From: Lingula anatina
Lineage: Eukaryota > Brachiopoda > Lingulata > Lingulida > Lingulidae
NCBI RefSeq assembly: GCF_001039355.2
Contig: NW_019775726.1
Location: forward strand, 124,001 to 188,000
DNA: 64,000 bases
Reading direction: 5' to 3'
Shown here in pieces: positions 53,101 to 64,000 of this stretch. The notes under the pieces were generated by a model. The model saw only the letters and a program-made list of their open reading frames with translations. It was not told the origin of the DNA and made no database searches. Both the position numbers and the translations under genes were made by a program. Within the stretch, counting starts at the first letter, position 1. Every line of letters starts with the position of its first letter.

Positions 53101-56100
53101 CTGTTATTGTGATTTCAGTCCACCATTCCTAGCATGAAAATGATCATGCTTAATTTGCTGTTATTGTGATTTCACTCCTTCAGTCCCATCGTGAAAAAGT
53201 GAAAGAAATGAGATTGTATTTTTCTGTTATTGATATTTCAGTCCACCAGTCCTATGGAAAGCAGGGTCAGTCTTTACCCCCAGTACCCAGGACATCTCCA
53301 GACTTGATGCAGATGACACCCACAGACACTGGCAGTGAGATGTGAGTAGATTATTTGTGGGGGTGCTTTACACTTATATATGTCAGGATTCTGTTGCCTT
53401 CTTCGTGGAATGGTGCAGTTGATTTTGTGGGCTGTCTACTAGTATATGTAATGCAATAATGGAGACTGTAACATGATTACCATTGGTTCTCTAACTCAAA
53501 TGTAGAAAGAGAAATGTTCATGTGATTTGATGTGGGGATTGGGTATATGTTAAAGAGATAGAGACTTATGAATTTCACCCTTGATGGTAGAAAATTGGCA
53601 GTCTGAATTCAAAAAGAATGGGCTTACATATCCTAATTATGTCAGTGTTTTTTTGAAGGTATACCTTGGTGATAAGGGAAAATTACTTTTTTGTTACATA
53701 AAGATTTAACCCCCATCATTTGAAATTAAAATATTCTTTAAAGTGACTTTTTGATGTTAATGAAATTGCAAAGAGAGGAACAATAAAATGTTAAAAGAAC
53801 ATGATTTCACAGGGCACAAGAGGAAATCCCACCACTGCCACCAGAACCACAAAGAATCTCTCTGGATCTTCCTAGTGCACAGTTTGATGACAGAGATCCA
53901 GAGGATGAGATTGACACTGACAGGTAGGGCAATTTTATGCTGTTATTTTATTGCTTTTTCTTTAATTATCCAGTCCATCCAAGTCAAATAACTAAAAAAA
54001 GTTCAAATGTGCTATGCACTTGTGCACTGAGTATGAGAAAATATTATTGAACAAAATAAATTAATAAAAATTATATAAATAAAATAAAAAATACTCATAG
54101 AGAATAATATAAATTGAACTAATAATCAAAATTTTCTGACCTTATCCTGTGTATATCATAAGATTAATTTAATAACACAAAGCTATTCATTTTTATTTAC
54201 TAGTATTTCTAAATAGCTGAGAGTTTTTATAGTTTTTATAATTTCCTCAGTTTTGCTTTATGTATGAATGTACTTACTGAGAGCAATTTGAAAGTCATTA
54301 TTGTTCTAACACATGGTCAAGACATCTCCACCACTATGGCAGTTGAAAATTTCTGTATACAGTATTTTTAACATTATGTTAGAACTCCTGTAAATTATTG
54401 AGTTTGTTTCAGGCTGTTGGGCAGTGAGAATGGTGACAACAATGTAGACGATGACCTTGAGGTGAGAAGCATAGCAAGCAGTGCCTCCTCTTATGGAATC
54501 ATCACAGTGCAGAAAAAGAAAGGATTTGCCTATGTACATGCAAACGTAGATCTGCCTTCAAAAATTCTCTCGCGACCTCTCAATGATTACATGGATGTTA
54601 ACAAAGAACAGGAAAGTGAACAGAATGGCGGTCTTGAACAAAGTAATGAAGATGTTGAAATGTCAAGACTTTTAGGGGAAGACATTGATGCTGTGGTTGC
54701 TGCTAATGATCTTCAGACTGCCAGTAATTCTGGAGATGGTTCTGGATCTATGCAGTCACAACCAGTCAGACGTGGCGTCACCTTTGCTGAGGAGAGGAAC
54801 ATCACAGTACCTATAACCCCTCGTAACCCTGATCAAGCCCATAGGGCCAAGAGTGGGAAAATAAACCTGAAGAACATCAAGAGTAGAGTAGACACAGGAA
54901 TGAAGGTAGACACGGACAAACTAAGACACAGGGTGGTTGAAAACCAAGCTCCAAGTCCTGCCCAGGATAGAGACTTAGAGATAAGTGGCACCAGTCGACC
55001 ACCAAGATTGATACGAGATAATGTCATCTTCAACAGGGGCAAAGTGAGCACTAAAACTGTGCTGAGGAGGCCTAAATCTGCTGGTAACCAGAGCAATGGG
55101 GAGAAGGGTGCAGATGTACCGACTGCAGAGGTAGATTATGGGGATGAAGAGATAGAGGAGAAAAGTCAACAGGGACCAAATAAAATAACACTACTAAGAA
55201 AACCTAGGAGGAAAGTTACAGATACTGTCATTTCTCAGATGACACTCTCTGATAGTGAGAATGACCTTGATGATGGTTTGGAAGGTAAAGGTGAAGGTAA
55301 AGTTCAGGGTCAGGAGGAAATGCCAAGGTCATGGTCACCAACCAAAGTGGTTTCCAGTAAGGTGAAAAATTATTATGAAATAGGCAGACTTTCCCAGTCA
55401 AAAGACCTGTTTGGGGCACCAACAGAAGATGCTGTTCCAAGATTCAAAATAACAAAAACTCTAGAGTTTGATAGATCTGGGCTTATAGAATCAAAATCTG
55501 TACACCTCATTGAGGGTCAGGTACAAAAACCAAAGGACTATGTCCCTCCAGCCCTGGTGGACAATGGGGGGAGAACCTCTAGTTTACTACATAGACCAAA
55601 GACTGCTAACGTGAGTAGACACTTACTGCAGAGACCAAACAGTGCAATAAGGCGTCCAGCCAGTGCTGTATCCAGTGGGAACCAACTTGAAGAGCCCACA
55701 CAGTGTGACCCTCTACAAAGACCAGGTTCTCGGATAGGTCACGTCCCTGTGGCACCTGATAATGAAGCAAGTTTGGATAGCCAGGGTAATGGTCAAGAAC
55801 AGCTAGCAACCCCACCAAAGAGACTGAGGCCAATCACCGCAAAGAGGAGGGAGTTGTTCTGTGCTAAGGCACAGAAGAACAAAAAAGAAAGTGAACATCC
55901 TAGTGACAGTGTGAAACCTCTGGGTGCACAACCTGCCAGAAAGGAGCCAGAGGTAGAGACACTGGTGTCAAGAGTGACGTCTGATGCTTCTGCTGATGTG
56001 AATGATACTGAGAGCCTTGGTGGAGGTGACACGTTGGACACTGGAGACACAGAGAACAGTGAGCCAGCCCGCAGTGGCAGCAGACTGGACAACTTGATAT

Positions 56101-57508
56101 CCAAGGAGCTTGGTAACAGGATTACTTCACTTCTTCATAGCAGCAAATTGGCTGTGTCAAGGTCAAGGTCACCATCTGGGGATGATAATGCCATAAAACC
56201 AGCATCTGCCATGGAAGAAGAAAACCTTGAAACAGATACTGATAATTGTGGGAGCCAGGAAACAACCAGTACCCATGAAAACCACCATGGAGAGCTAGAG
56301 CAGACAAGCAATGCCCCACAGCAAGTATGTTATACTTTTTATGTTCTACCTTCCATATTCATTTATAGGATTTACAAACTATTGTGTTTGCATTCAGTTA
56401 TACATGTACATGTAGTTTCAATTCCATGATGTGTGTTTTTAGCCATTGTCTCTTATATGATTGCATGAGACCAAACTCTGGCCATGAAGAAAATTTCATT
56501 TTATAATACACTGTGTTCCTATGTAAGCCTACTCCTTGTTAAAACACCCCCCCCCCCCCCCCACTCCCAAAAGAAAAAAAAGAGTTTTCTGTGCACTGAG
56601 TTTGGTCATAAAAAGTCATTCACTATCTAAACAGTGATAAATATCATATTTAGGATCAGTTTGGCAGTGTGGACAGGAGACATTCAAAGAGTAGTAAACC
56701 CCCTGTTAACAGACCAACCACAGCAAGACATGGAACACACTGCAAAGACAGGTAGGTTTTACAGTAAACTTGTATAGTAGGCTCATCAGGACCAGCTGAT
56801 GTACTTTGTAATTTTTTCATCTCATTTTATGCTTTTGGTTTAGATTTTTAAAATTTATTTTTATAAATGCCTTTGGATGTAGAAATTAAAGTTAAATTGA
56901 AGATTTGTTGTTGCAACTAAATTGTTTCCTTATCCTGTTCTCAGAGAGTCCAAGCCCAGGCCCTTCTCTGCTGCCACTGAAACTCACAGGCCCCACCACA
57001 GTAAGATATTACCTTCTTATTTTACCTGAAATAGCCTTGGATAGTTATATATATATAAACACACACACACACACACACACACATTCTTACTGCATAACAT
57101 TTACTGAACTTAGGATTATTACAATAGAGATAGTAAAGAAAGTAACTGGTGAGTTATAGTTATTCTTTCACTTGATAAGAGAAAGAACTTAGTTTTCACC
57201 TTTTTCTACACAAAGTCGGTGAATAATTCAAATATACTAGGCAATGGTATTTTTTTTATTATAGTTGGTGCCCTTATGGCAATCTATTAAATAAGACATA
57301 TTTCCATATTTAATTTCAGAAACTCATCTCCGTGCACGCAGCCACTCAGCAGGCCATACACGCAAGAAACATGAAGAGAAACCTGCAAAAGTCATTGAGA
57401 TATCAACACGGAGAGACATTGTGGTATAGAGCTACTCTTCCTCCCTCCCTATCTTTATCTTTTTGCACATATCTGTGCATGCTTGGTTTATGTGGTGGTA
57501 TAGAGCTG

Positions 57509-57548
<40 letters not shown>

Positions 57549-59074
57549 ATCTTTGGGCACATATATGTGCATGTTTGGTTCATGTGTATGAACACACACA
57601 AACACAAACACACACAGGTCCACACACAAATTCAGAAAATTTTCAGGAAAAATAAGTCTGTATAGTCTAATTAGCAACATGAAAGACTCAAATTTCTTGT
57701 GATTTATTCTCTGCAGGAGGTGGAAACAGAAAAGACTAGAGAAGTGCGTGCAATGTCTGCCAAGCTGAGAGAGAAGGGGGTCAATATTTCTGAGGATACA
57801 CTGAAGAGGTACAGTAACTGTCATGATATTTGGGCCTTGAGAGCAAAATATTTATAAATTCAAACATGACAGTATTGTTATGGCCTAAATTTATCTCAAT
57901 TTGTGGTGAAGTGAAAATCTTATACCCTGATAATAATTGTTCCCATCTCATTTTATCAAAATGTTCTCTTTTATGGTATCCTAAAAATGCATCCTACCCT
58001 TGATATGCAATACAGATGCTTTACATTCCTAAGTATGTATTTTAACAGATCTGGATATTGCTGTAGATGTGATAATTCATACAATAATATGATTATTGGT
58101 TGCTTAGTTGTTTTTCAAATTTTTTTCAGAGCTCTTTTACCTCCATGTGAAGAGTCTCTTTACATTGGAACCAAGGTCCATCTGCCTAAATCTTGCTCAT
58201 TGGGGTAAGATTTTAAACAAATTTTCCAGTCAACTAATGGTTAAATATAGAGTCAGAAATATGAAGCATTTAAAAAAATTTTGACAACTTTTAATGAATC
58301 CCTAACTTCCCTATTTTCATTTGTTGTCCCAGGTCATGTACTACTGATACATGTTCCAGGTAAAAGTAGTTGCATATTTACTGTTAACATGCCAGACATA
58401 ATGACCTTTAGTTTAAGTCTAATATAAACTGCATATTATATGAGATTCATTTAATTTCTCTTGGCTCCCTTGCCTGGTATTTGCTTGATTGAAATGAAAG
58501 AAAACTGTGTATTTTGGCTTTTAGCTTGTTGAACAGTCCATCAGTTTGGTTGTCCAAAGAATTTAAAAGACTAAAACTGGCAGAAAAAGCAGTTGGTAAG
58601 TTTGGTTCAATTTTAAGGGTAAAAAAATTATAGAATTTGTTCTTCTTAAACGTAATCATTGGTGACAGATGATTATGTAGTGTCTGAATTCTTAACACTA
58701 CATTAATTACATTAATTTAAATAGGGTTTTTAATTTTTTGTTCTCTTGAAAAAAAAATGATATCTTTCCTTTTCTCTTTTTTCCCCGTTTATCTATTTAT
58801 TTGTTATTTATTTTTGTAATGTAATCCTGTTTACCACATTTATATTTCATATGTCGTAATTCACTAACTGTGGAAGAAAGGTAATTACTTTTAAACCACC
58901 TTGTTTTCAGAGAGGGCAAATGAGCGCATTTGGGAACAGAAACAAGAAGAGAAGAAGGCTGCCAGGAAAGCCCTGCTTGCAGAAACAGGTGGTCATCTTA
59001 ATGACGCAACTAAGAAAAAGAGAAAGAAGTCTGGGAAGAAGGCACCTCACAAACGCAGTAGTACCATGTCATAG
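46944..59074 (+). CDS. Unrecognised 1113-aa low-complexity protein with repeated RPx(S/T)(A/G) motifs
   Basis: I do not recognise this protein. Fourteen exons: 48153-48203 (or the duplicate first exon 46944-46994), 48567-48766, 49030-49205, 49503-49634, 53242-53341, 53813-53923, 54413-56324, 56654-56751, 56945-57000, 57320-57423, 57717-57808, 58130-58204, 58525-58595, 58911-59074. Every donor/acceptor is GT/AG and phases close: 3342 nt, 1113 aa, stop TAG at 59072-59074. The start MEDNNEEVPDDQALASK lies in an ACCATGG context. One 1.9 kb exon encodes a disordered, Ser/Asp/Glu/Lys-rich middle (residues about 258-893). RPxSA-like motifs occur at about residues 102, 110, 475, 650, 663, 669, 729, 916 and 933. 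The C-terminal 150 residues look more ordered (ALLPPCEESLYIG; SVWLSKEFKRLKLAEKAV) with a charged helix ERIWEQKQEEKKAARKA and a lysine-rich end. No signal peptide, membrane segment or enzyme motif is visible. It may be a microtubule or ciliary protein, by context and motif style only. Confidence 0.85.
47196..47400. repeat. Dispersed repeat, copy 1 (present in one exon-1 duplicate only)
   Basis: From the point where the duplicated segments diverge, this copy holds a sequence (AACAAGGCAGCAAAGCT..., AATGTACAGACAAAAA..., TTTTAATCTTGCACAACAGG) that reappears at about 60424-60600 downstream of the same gene. It is absent at the matching point of the other duplicate (48383). No coding potential seen; family not recognised. 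Confidence 0.7.
47456..47847. other. Assembly gap (392 N)
   Basis: Run of N between the two copies of the exon-1 region of the 1113-aa gene. Confidence 1.
47848..48382 (+). repeat. Duplicate of the first-exon region (copy 2)
   Basis: Near-identical partner of 46639-47195; contains exon 1 at 48153-48203 with the same coding sequence. Begins directly at the end of the N run, consistent with a scaffolding join between two alleles. Confidence 0.9.
48464..48506. repeat. (GA)n microsatellite in intron 1 of the 1113-aa gene
   Basis: GA dinucleotides with a GGAGGGAGGGA interruption. The gene's other tracts are (CA)n at 57060-57082 and (CT)n at 57513-57546, both intronic. Confidence 0.9.
49783..49990. 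repeat. Palindromic MITE-like element, family P1 copy 3, in intron 4 of the 1113-aa gene
   Basis: More diverged copy: GGATCAATCTATCTCCGAGG at the left, CCTCGGAGGTGGATCAATCC plus GATCAATTT at the right, and the centre GGGGGTAATTAATTATC followed by ACAGCTTCAGTAGGGGTGGC. Arms pair over about 50 bases with mismatches. Confidence 0.75.
53099..53253 (+). repeat. Threefold repeat of an intron 3' end and exon start (decoy acceptors)
   Basis: Three diverged copies of a TGCTGTTATTGTGATTTCAG-like intron end followed by an exon start lie at 53099-53133, 53157-53190 and 53223-53253. Only the third leads into the open exon 53242-53341 (TCCACCAGTCCTATGG). Use of the first acceptor (AG 53117-53118) would give TCCACCATTCCTAG, an in-frame stop after four codons. 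These look like dead tandem copies of the exon boundary. Confidence 0.65.
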
Positions 59075-59327
59075 TAACACAGGGAGAAATCTGTACCAGC
59101 TGGCTAGTACTAATGTATTGTCGTGCTAGGCCTGATCAATACAAGTGTAATATGCTGGGTCCACCGTCCTAGTGTCATAAGTTAATTTTGAATTTATATT
59201 TTTGTTAATATGCAATACTTTGAGGGTAAATTTCCTCTCTTCATAGGGTTTCCTTTTTCTTTTGTAAAAGACAGTAAAGAAAAGTTTGCTCATTGAAATG
59301 GTATGAAATGTTCAGAAATAGGAAATT

Positions 59328-59333
59328 AATAAA
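59328..59333 (+). terminator. Candidate polyadenylation signal of the 1113-aa gene
   Basis: First AATAAA after the stop codon, 254 bases downstream. A second candidate, in an AT-rich stretch, lies near 60050. Neither is confirmed by transcript data. Confidence 0.35.
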
Positions 59334-60423
59334 TAGGAAAGGAAAAGTTTTCCTCCTCTTTTTCAAGCATTTTCTGTTCAAATGCCCGATTTGTCATTCC
59401 AAGATATTTAATCAAAATAGATTGCATAAATGGTAATATTATATATTCCCTTGTATTTTTAACTTCTGTGCTTTAAGTTAGAGCTTTTATATCCAGAAAT
59501 ATTCTTAATCAACTACTACAGGTTTGGGAATGTTGCAGCAACAATACTGGAACAGGGCACAAACAACAATGTTAATGCTCAAACTATTTTTCTGACAAAG
59601 TAACAATGAGATAAAATAATTTCTCATACAGGGTAGAACAGAAGTTTATTTGAACTGATCTCTGATAAATTACCTAGGGTGCAGATTTTGTGTTTTATAT
59701 TCCAACATAGGTAGGCATTTCTTGTGTGACTTTCTATTGCAAACATAGATTTATAAAATGAAAATTTAGTTATTGAGATAAAGTTTTCCAACTTTAGTTT
59801 TTTTTTTAATTACAGCATATTTTCAAATGTGAAGATTTCTAATTTTGGACCATTTTATGAGAAATGTGAATGCTGTTACATATTAAATGCAAATATATAT
59901 TTTTTAATTCATATGTGTTTAAAGCAAATTGATTATTATTTTGTAGATTTTTATAGTTTCTTTATTTTTAAGTTGTAACTTCCTGTTATCAGACAATCAA
60001 AAGTTGCTCAATTTTGCTTGGGTGCATAAGTATTATATATACTATAATGAATAAAAATATATATATTTAATTTTCCAAACCCCCATATGTTCATTTTATC
60101 ACATATTATGTATCTGTGTTAAACAGGAATATAGACTTGTATGCATTTCAAGAAGAAAAATGTATCATCTGTTTATTATGCCAACTTCTTCCTAACTGAA
60201 GAACAAGGAACTAAAAGGTAATTTTTTATTCTAGGAATTACCATTCCGGTTACATTTTTGAAAATTATGGACTTAAATCAAATCACTTATGTGACCAAAA
60301 TGTAAAGTGTTGGCCAAAAATTTGAAATAAGTTTTAAAAATTAATACATCACTTTGCAAAGGTACCCTTTCATGCTGCAGTGTACATGTTTCAAGTTTTT
60401 TTTTTCATTGATATGTTATAACA

Positions 60424-60600
60424 AGGCAGCAAAGCTTTCAATTGTACAGATTAAAAGCAATAGCAACAGCAAGCTGTCCAATGTACAGACAAAAAGAAAA
60501 TACTGATGCACAAAATAGGCTACTGTCAATTCTGATGCAATAATACATTTTGCTTAACAGCAAATCAACACCAAATTTTAATTATGCACAACAGGTTAGG
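60424..60600. repeat. Dispersed repeat, copy 2
   Basis: Shares with 47200-47355 the ordered blocks AACAAGGCAGCAAAGCT, AATGTACAGACAAAAA, TGATGCAATAATA and TGCACAACAGGT, with small indels between them. Same orientation as copy 1. Family not recognised. Confidence 0.7.
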
Positions 60601-60704
60601 TATATGGATGTATGTAAAATGTGTAACAAGCATAAGGCTTCAGGCCCAAGAAAGTTCAAGTTCATACTTTGAAAATGCCAAAATGAGAAAAAAATGAAAA
60701 TTCA

Positions 60705-61140
60705 CACAAAAACTGCATAAATTCAAGAAAAATGATAATCAAATCAAGTTGGTTTGTCAATTTGAGCTGTATCATACTTGCCTCTGAACTAAACTGATCA
60801 AGATAATTTTTAACTTGATCTGTGTATTAGTCCTATGAATCAGTCCTGCAAAATTTTGAGCAAAATATGACACAGTTTTTGTCTTATCTGTATAATGGTG
60901 GATAAAATATGCTTTAAAAAATGAAAAATCAGCATAACTTTTGAAAAAAATGGCCCAATCAAGCTGATTTTTGAGCTTGACCTGTATTTCAGTAAGATTG
61001 ATCACACCTGTGAGTTTATCGATTTTACTTGAAATGTGTAATCAGTATTGCATATATGCTTTAAAAAAAAAAACAGCATAAATTTTCTTAAAAATGGCAT
61101 AATCATGCTGATTTTCAAACTCAACCTGTATTTAATGAAT
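60705..61140. repeat. Three diverged tandem-like units
   Basis: Blocks of the form AAA(A)CAGCATAA...AAAATGG.ATAATCA.GCTGATTTT followed by a TTGACCTGTATTT-like end recur at about 60708-60778, 60926-60993 and 61068-61135, in the same orientation. No coding potential. Confidence 0.6.
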
Positions 61141-61776
61141 ATTCGCCAATTCAGTAAGTTTGAAGACTCGCTGAAAAATATACACATGTACTGCGAACCT
61201 GGCAGAGGGTAGTCTGGTTAGTATTCTCGCTGATTTTGTGTCTTTAAAGTTACGTATACAACTGTGTGATACAAGATTTTCTCGATGTATAGATCCGCTT
61301 GAAGAAAAATGAAATAAATGAAATTTAAAAAAAGAAACATTCGCGAATTCTACCTTTTCTAAATTTCTGGTAACGGCTTTTGTGTAATCATGCAAACATT
61401 TTCCTATTACTTCCCTCTTCATGCCTTGCTAGTATGCACATTTTTCGTATCCAATAACGAAGGTTTGAGTAACGAAAACAACATCCCTTTTGGATAATAG
61501 TTGCGACTTATTCATACTAAGGGGTATTACAGGATACATGTTTATCTTACTATGAGCTTCAAGTATATTTTTCACAATGCCTGGTTAGTTATGTTTTGCA
61601 AATTACCTTCTAAGAGAAAGCAGTTTTACAGTGTTTCGTGACTGTTCCCTGTTAGCGCCTTATTTTAGTAAAAATAAACTACATCGATTGGAGAATGTGA
61701 TCAAGGGTGCTGGAAACGACAATGATGTGTATGTTTTTTTTTCTTTTTTGTGTGTCAGAATAGATAATTGTAGCAG

Positions 61777-62080
61777 GGTGGATCCAGGATTATTTGTAGG
61801 GGAGGTCTGGTTTTTTAGGAATGACAGGCCTCGGATGCGAAGCCGACCCTCGCCCCCTCCTCCACCCCCCACCCCCCCTTGACGTGGGGTTCGGGGCCCG
61901 CTGAACGGCCTCGAAAAATTTTGGGTATTTTAGAGGGCGAACGGTGCGGTTTAGAACTATGATTAAGCTAGTCAAAATTCTAATATCATGAGGTGAGATA
62001 TGACTTTTTTCATAAACCGAAGGGGGGAGGGGGGGCAGGACCCCCCTGACACCCACCTCCCCCTTGACCCGCCACTGCTT
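61777..62080. repeat. About 300-bp element with AGCAGTGG(C)GGATCCAGG-like inverted ends
   Basis: Left AGCAGGGTGGATCCAGGATT (from about 61773) and right CTTGACCCGCCACTGCT (to about 62080) are imperfect inverted ends. Interior holds C- and G-runs around CCTCCCC. The ends look like the CAGTGGCGGA-type hAT MITEs. Confidence 0.55.
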
Positions 62081-64000
62081 AGGCTACAGTGTTATGCCTG
62101 TGCTGCAGTCTCGGCCTCATTGTGACGGCTAGCACAAAATTAATGCGTTGTACTGGTTGTGCTTATGCACGGCAGAAAAGGTCTCAAAAAGTGTTAACTT
62201 TCGGTAAGTTTGCTCTCCTACATAAAAAATAAATAAATAAATAAATAAAAATAAAAAACAGCCCATCCATTCCTGTGTTGACGTGAAAAAAGTGGGCAGG
62301 GGGCTTTTAAAACGCTTTTCCTTTATAGCCTACCCCGCGCTCCGACTACCTCCCCCAATATAATTTGAATCAAGCCATTGATGTATTGATTTTGTCTTGT
62401 AAACCAAATACTGGTCTTCAAAATGGAAGATGGACCACCTTGTATGAATAAAATTAACAAACCTAGGCGGGACTAGTCTCTATAGTAGACAGTACAAAAA
62501 TTGCCCCGTTCATGAGAAGACGCGTTACTGTCTACCATTAAAAGACCAGTTCAATAGAAAAAGGAACGACTTTTTATATCAACCCTGTATCAATAGCTGA
62601 TTCTCCATCGAGTAACTTCTGAATCATTCTTACGTATATAGAGATCAAAATAGAGTAAAATAAATGAAACGAGAGAGAGAGATAGAGCGAGAGAGGTTGA
62701 ACAATAAGAATGGAACTAAATGACATTTCGGTACTGAGTTTATTTGTGAATGACCCTTAAATCGGGGCTTAAGTAAGCTCAGTATCTGTGGGTATTTTTA
62801 AGGGCAAATTTGGGACAAAAGGAAGCCAAGATATGAAGTTGAATCGTACGCAATTTTTTGAGTGCGCTTCTTTCGTTTACGTATTTTAAAAGAGAGGAAT
62901 GTGAAGACTCGCCTATTGCCCCCGGTTCCTCTCTCGACCTGAGCTCTAAACTACGGAAGGTTTTTACCTATAAGCTGGGTTATAGAAACAAGTTAAAGAT
63001 GTTTCTCTATGATAGATTAGTTGAAAATATTACCGAGAGAAAAAAAAAGCTTCATTTTTAGTCTCACTTGCGGTATGAAACATAATATACTGCACGTAGA
63101 ATATGAATTGCAAAAAGCATGCCAGGAAATATATTACATCATAATACATGTATGCGCCTTCAGACAAAAACTTCATAGAATGTGCTAGATGAGGCAGAGC
63201 AAAAATGATGTTGTTAATACTGAATTAATTTTGTTTTAACTTAAAAAATAAAATAAAATAATTAGATAAATAAGTATGTTTTCAAGTAAATATTCGATCA
63301 AATATTAATTTTTATACGGTGTAGCATCCATTTTATATATAATGAAAAGATCATTTTTTACCAATAAAATAATGAACTAAAAACTTCAATAAATTAGACC
63401 AAGAATTTCATTAAGAATTTTGATTAAACCAGCCCGACTTATTCCACTATTAGTTTATTTTAATATTAAATTTTTCACACGTTATTGAAATCTGAAGTTT
63501 TTATACTTATGAAGTACTAGCAATACATCGCAGAATAAAGCTCGAAAGATTGTTAATGCATTAAATAAAATTGTTTTCAATTTTAATTTGGCAGTTTTAA
63601 ATGTGTAGTTTATTTAAAAATAACAGTTTTCACGCACGCTCATGTCGAAATACAGCGACGGGCTACTTATTGCCCAGGCCATTTATAAGGAACGAACAAA
63701 ACCGGCACTTTTTTCTTTACCTGGCCACTAACATCATTATCTCGGCATTTTTTCTCTCCATAGCTCACGAAAAAAAATGACATGGTTTTACTTTTTATAC
63801 CATTCGTTTTTTAATGATCCAAAAATATTCGTTGAGTCTAAAAGAACATGAATATGATAAAAGTAATATGTTCAGTTCATATATACGAAGTTCCGATTTC
63901 GTACGAGAACCAAGGAAAAGATTATAAAGCAACAAACATCGACAACAACGCTAATTCATGTATAGTCATTTTATATCATACCCAGAAAATAATTTTTAAA

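Larger units (their letters stand above)
59075..64000. other. 3' flank of the 1113-aa gene and intergenic DNA
   Basis: Probable 3'UTR, then repeats (listed separately at 60424, 60705 and 61777), an (AAAT)n tract at about 62226-62258 and AT-rich sequence to the window end. No supportable gene. Confidence 0.5.

Noticed and set aside
54833-55169. Minus-strand frames within the 1.9 kb exon
   Set aside because: Shadows of the plus-strand coding exon, which has full splice and phase support.
62858-63061. 67-residue plus-strand frame
   Set aside because: Short, in an AT-rich region, with no family resemblance or splice context.

Overview
This is a fragment of an AT-rich animal nuclear genome: short exons with GT..AG introns, no operons, many microsatellites and many degraded transposons. 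The gene content (SLC22 transporters, a 4CL/luciferase-family acyl-CoA ligase, TTC16) and the repeat style (fold-back MITEs, Tc1/mariner relics, L2/CR1 and RTE fragments, abundant ACATGTA words) suggest a marine invertebrate, most likely a lophotrochozoan or similar. That taxonomic placement is inference. Two runs of N and a near-identical duplicated segment beside one of them mark a draft assembly of a heterozygous individual.

Layout. (1) 1-7.4 kb, minus strand: an SLC22 organic cation/carnitine-type transporter whose last exons lie beyond the left edge. (2) 7.4-14.8 kb: intergenic DNA with Tc1/mariner relics and MITE-like repeats. (3) 14.8-19.8 kb, minus strand: a second, tandemly duplicated SLC22 copy that lacks two internal exons; an RTE-like fragment and two palindromic repeats sit where they should be. 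(4) 19.8-28 kb: gene-free, with a 2.3 kb element bounded by inverted arms, a gapped AC/AG microsatellite and an L2/CR1 reverse transcriptase fragment. (5) 28.0-34.3 kb, minus strand: a complete ten-exon acyl-CoA ligase (586 aa) with a mitochondrial-looking N-terminus. (6) 34.3-39.6 kb: intergenic, MITEs. (7) 39.6-45.8 kb, minus strand: a complete 11-exon TTC16 orthologue (777 aa). (8) 46.9-59.1 kb, plus strand: a 14-exon gene, head-to-head with TTC16, encoding a 1113-aa low-complexity protein that I do not recognise; it carries about nine RPx(S/T)(A/G) short motifs and a basic tail. Its first exon is present twice, flanking an N gap. (9) 59.1-64 kb: 3' flank and dispersed repeats.

Exon chains were built by hand from splice signals and codon phase. 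The three complete models close in frame (coding lengths divisible by three after splicing), which is strong internal support. The TTC16/novel-gene pair shares one promoter region with RFX X-box-like sequences, so a joint ciliary role is a reasonable but unproven hypothesis. I see no tRNA, rRNA or CRISPR.
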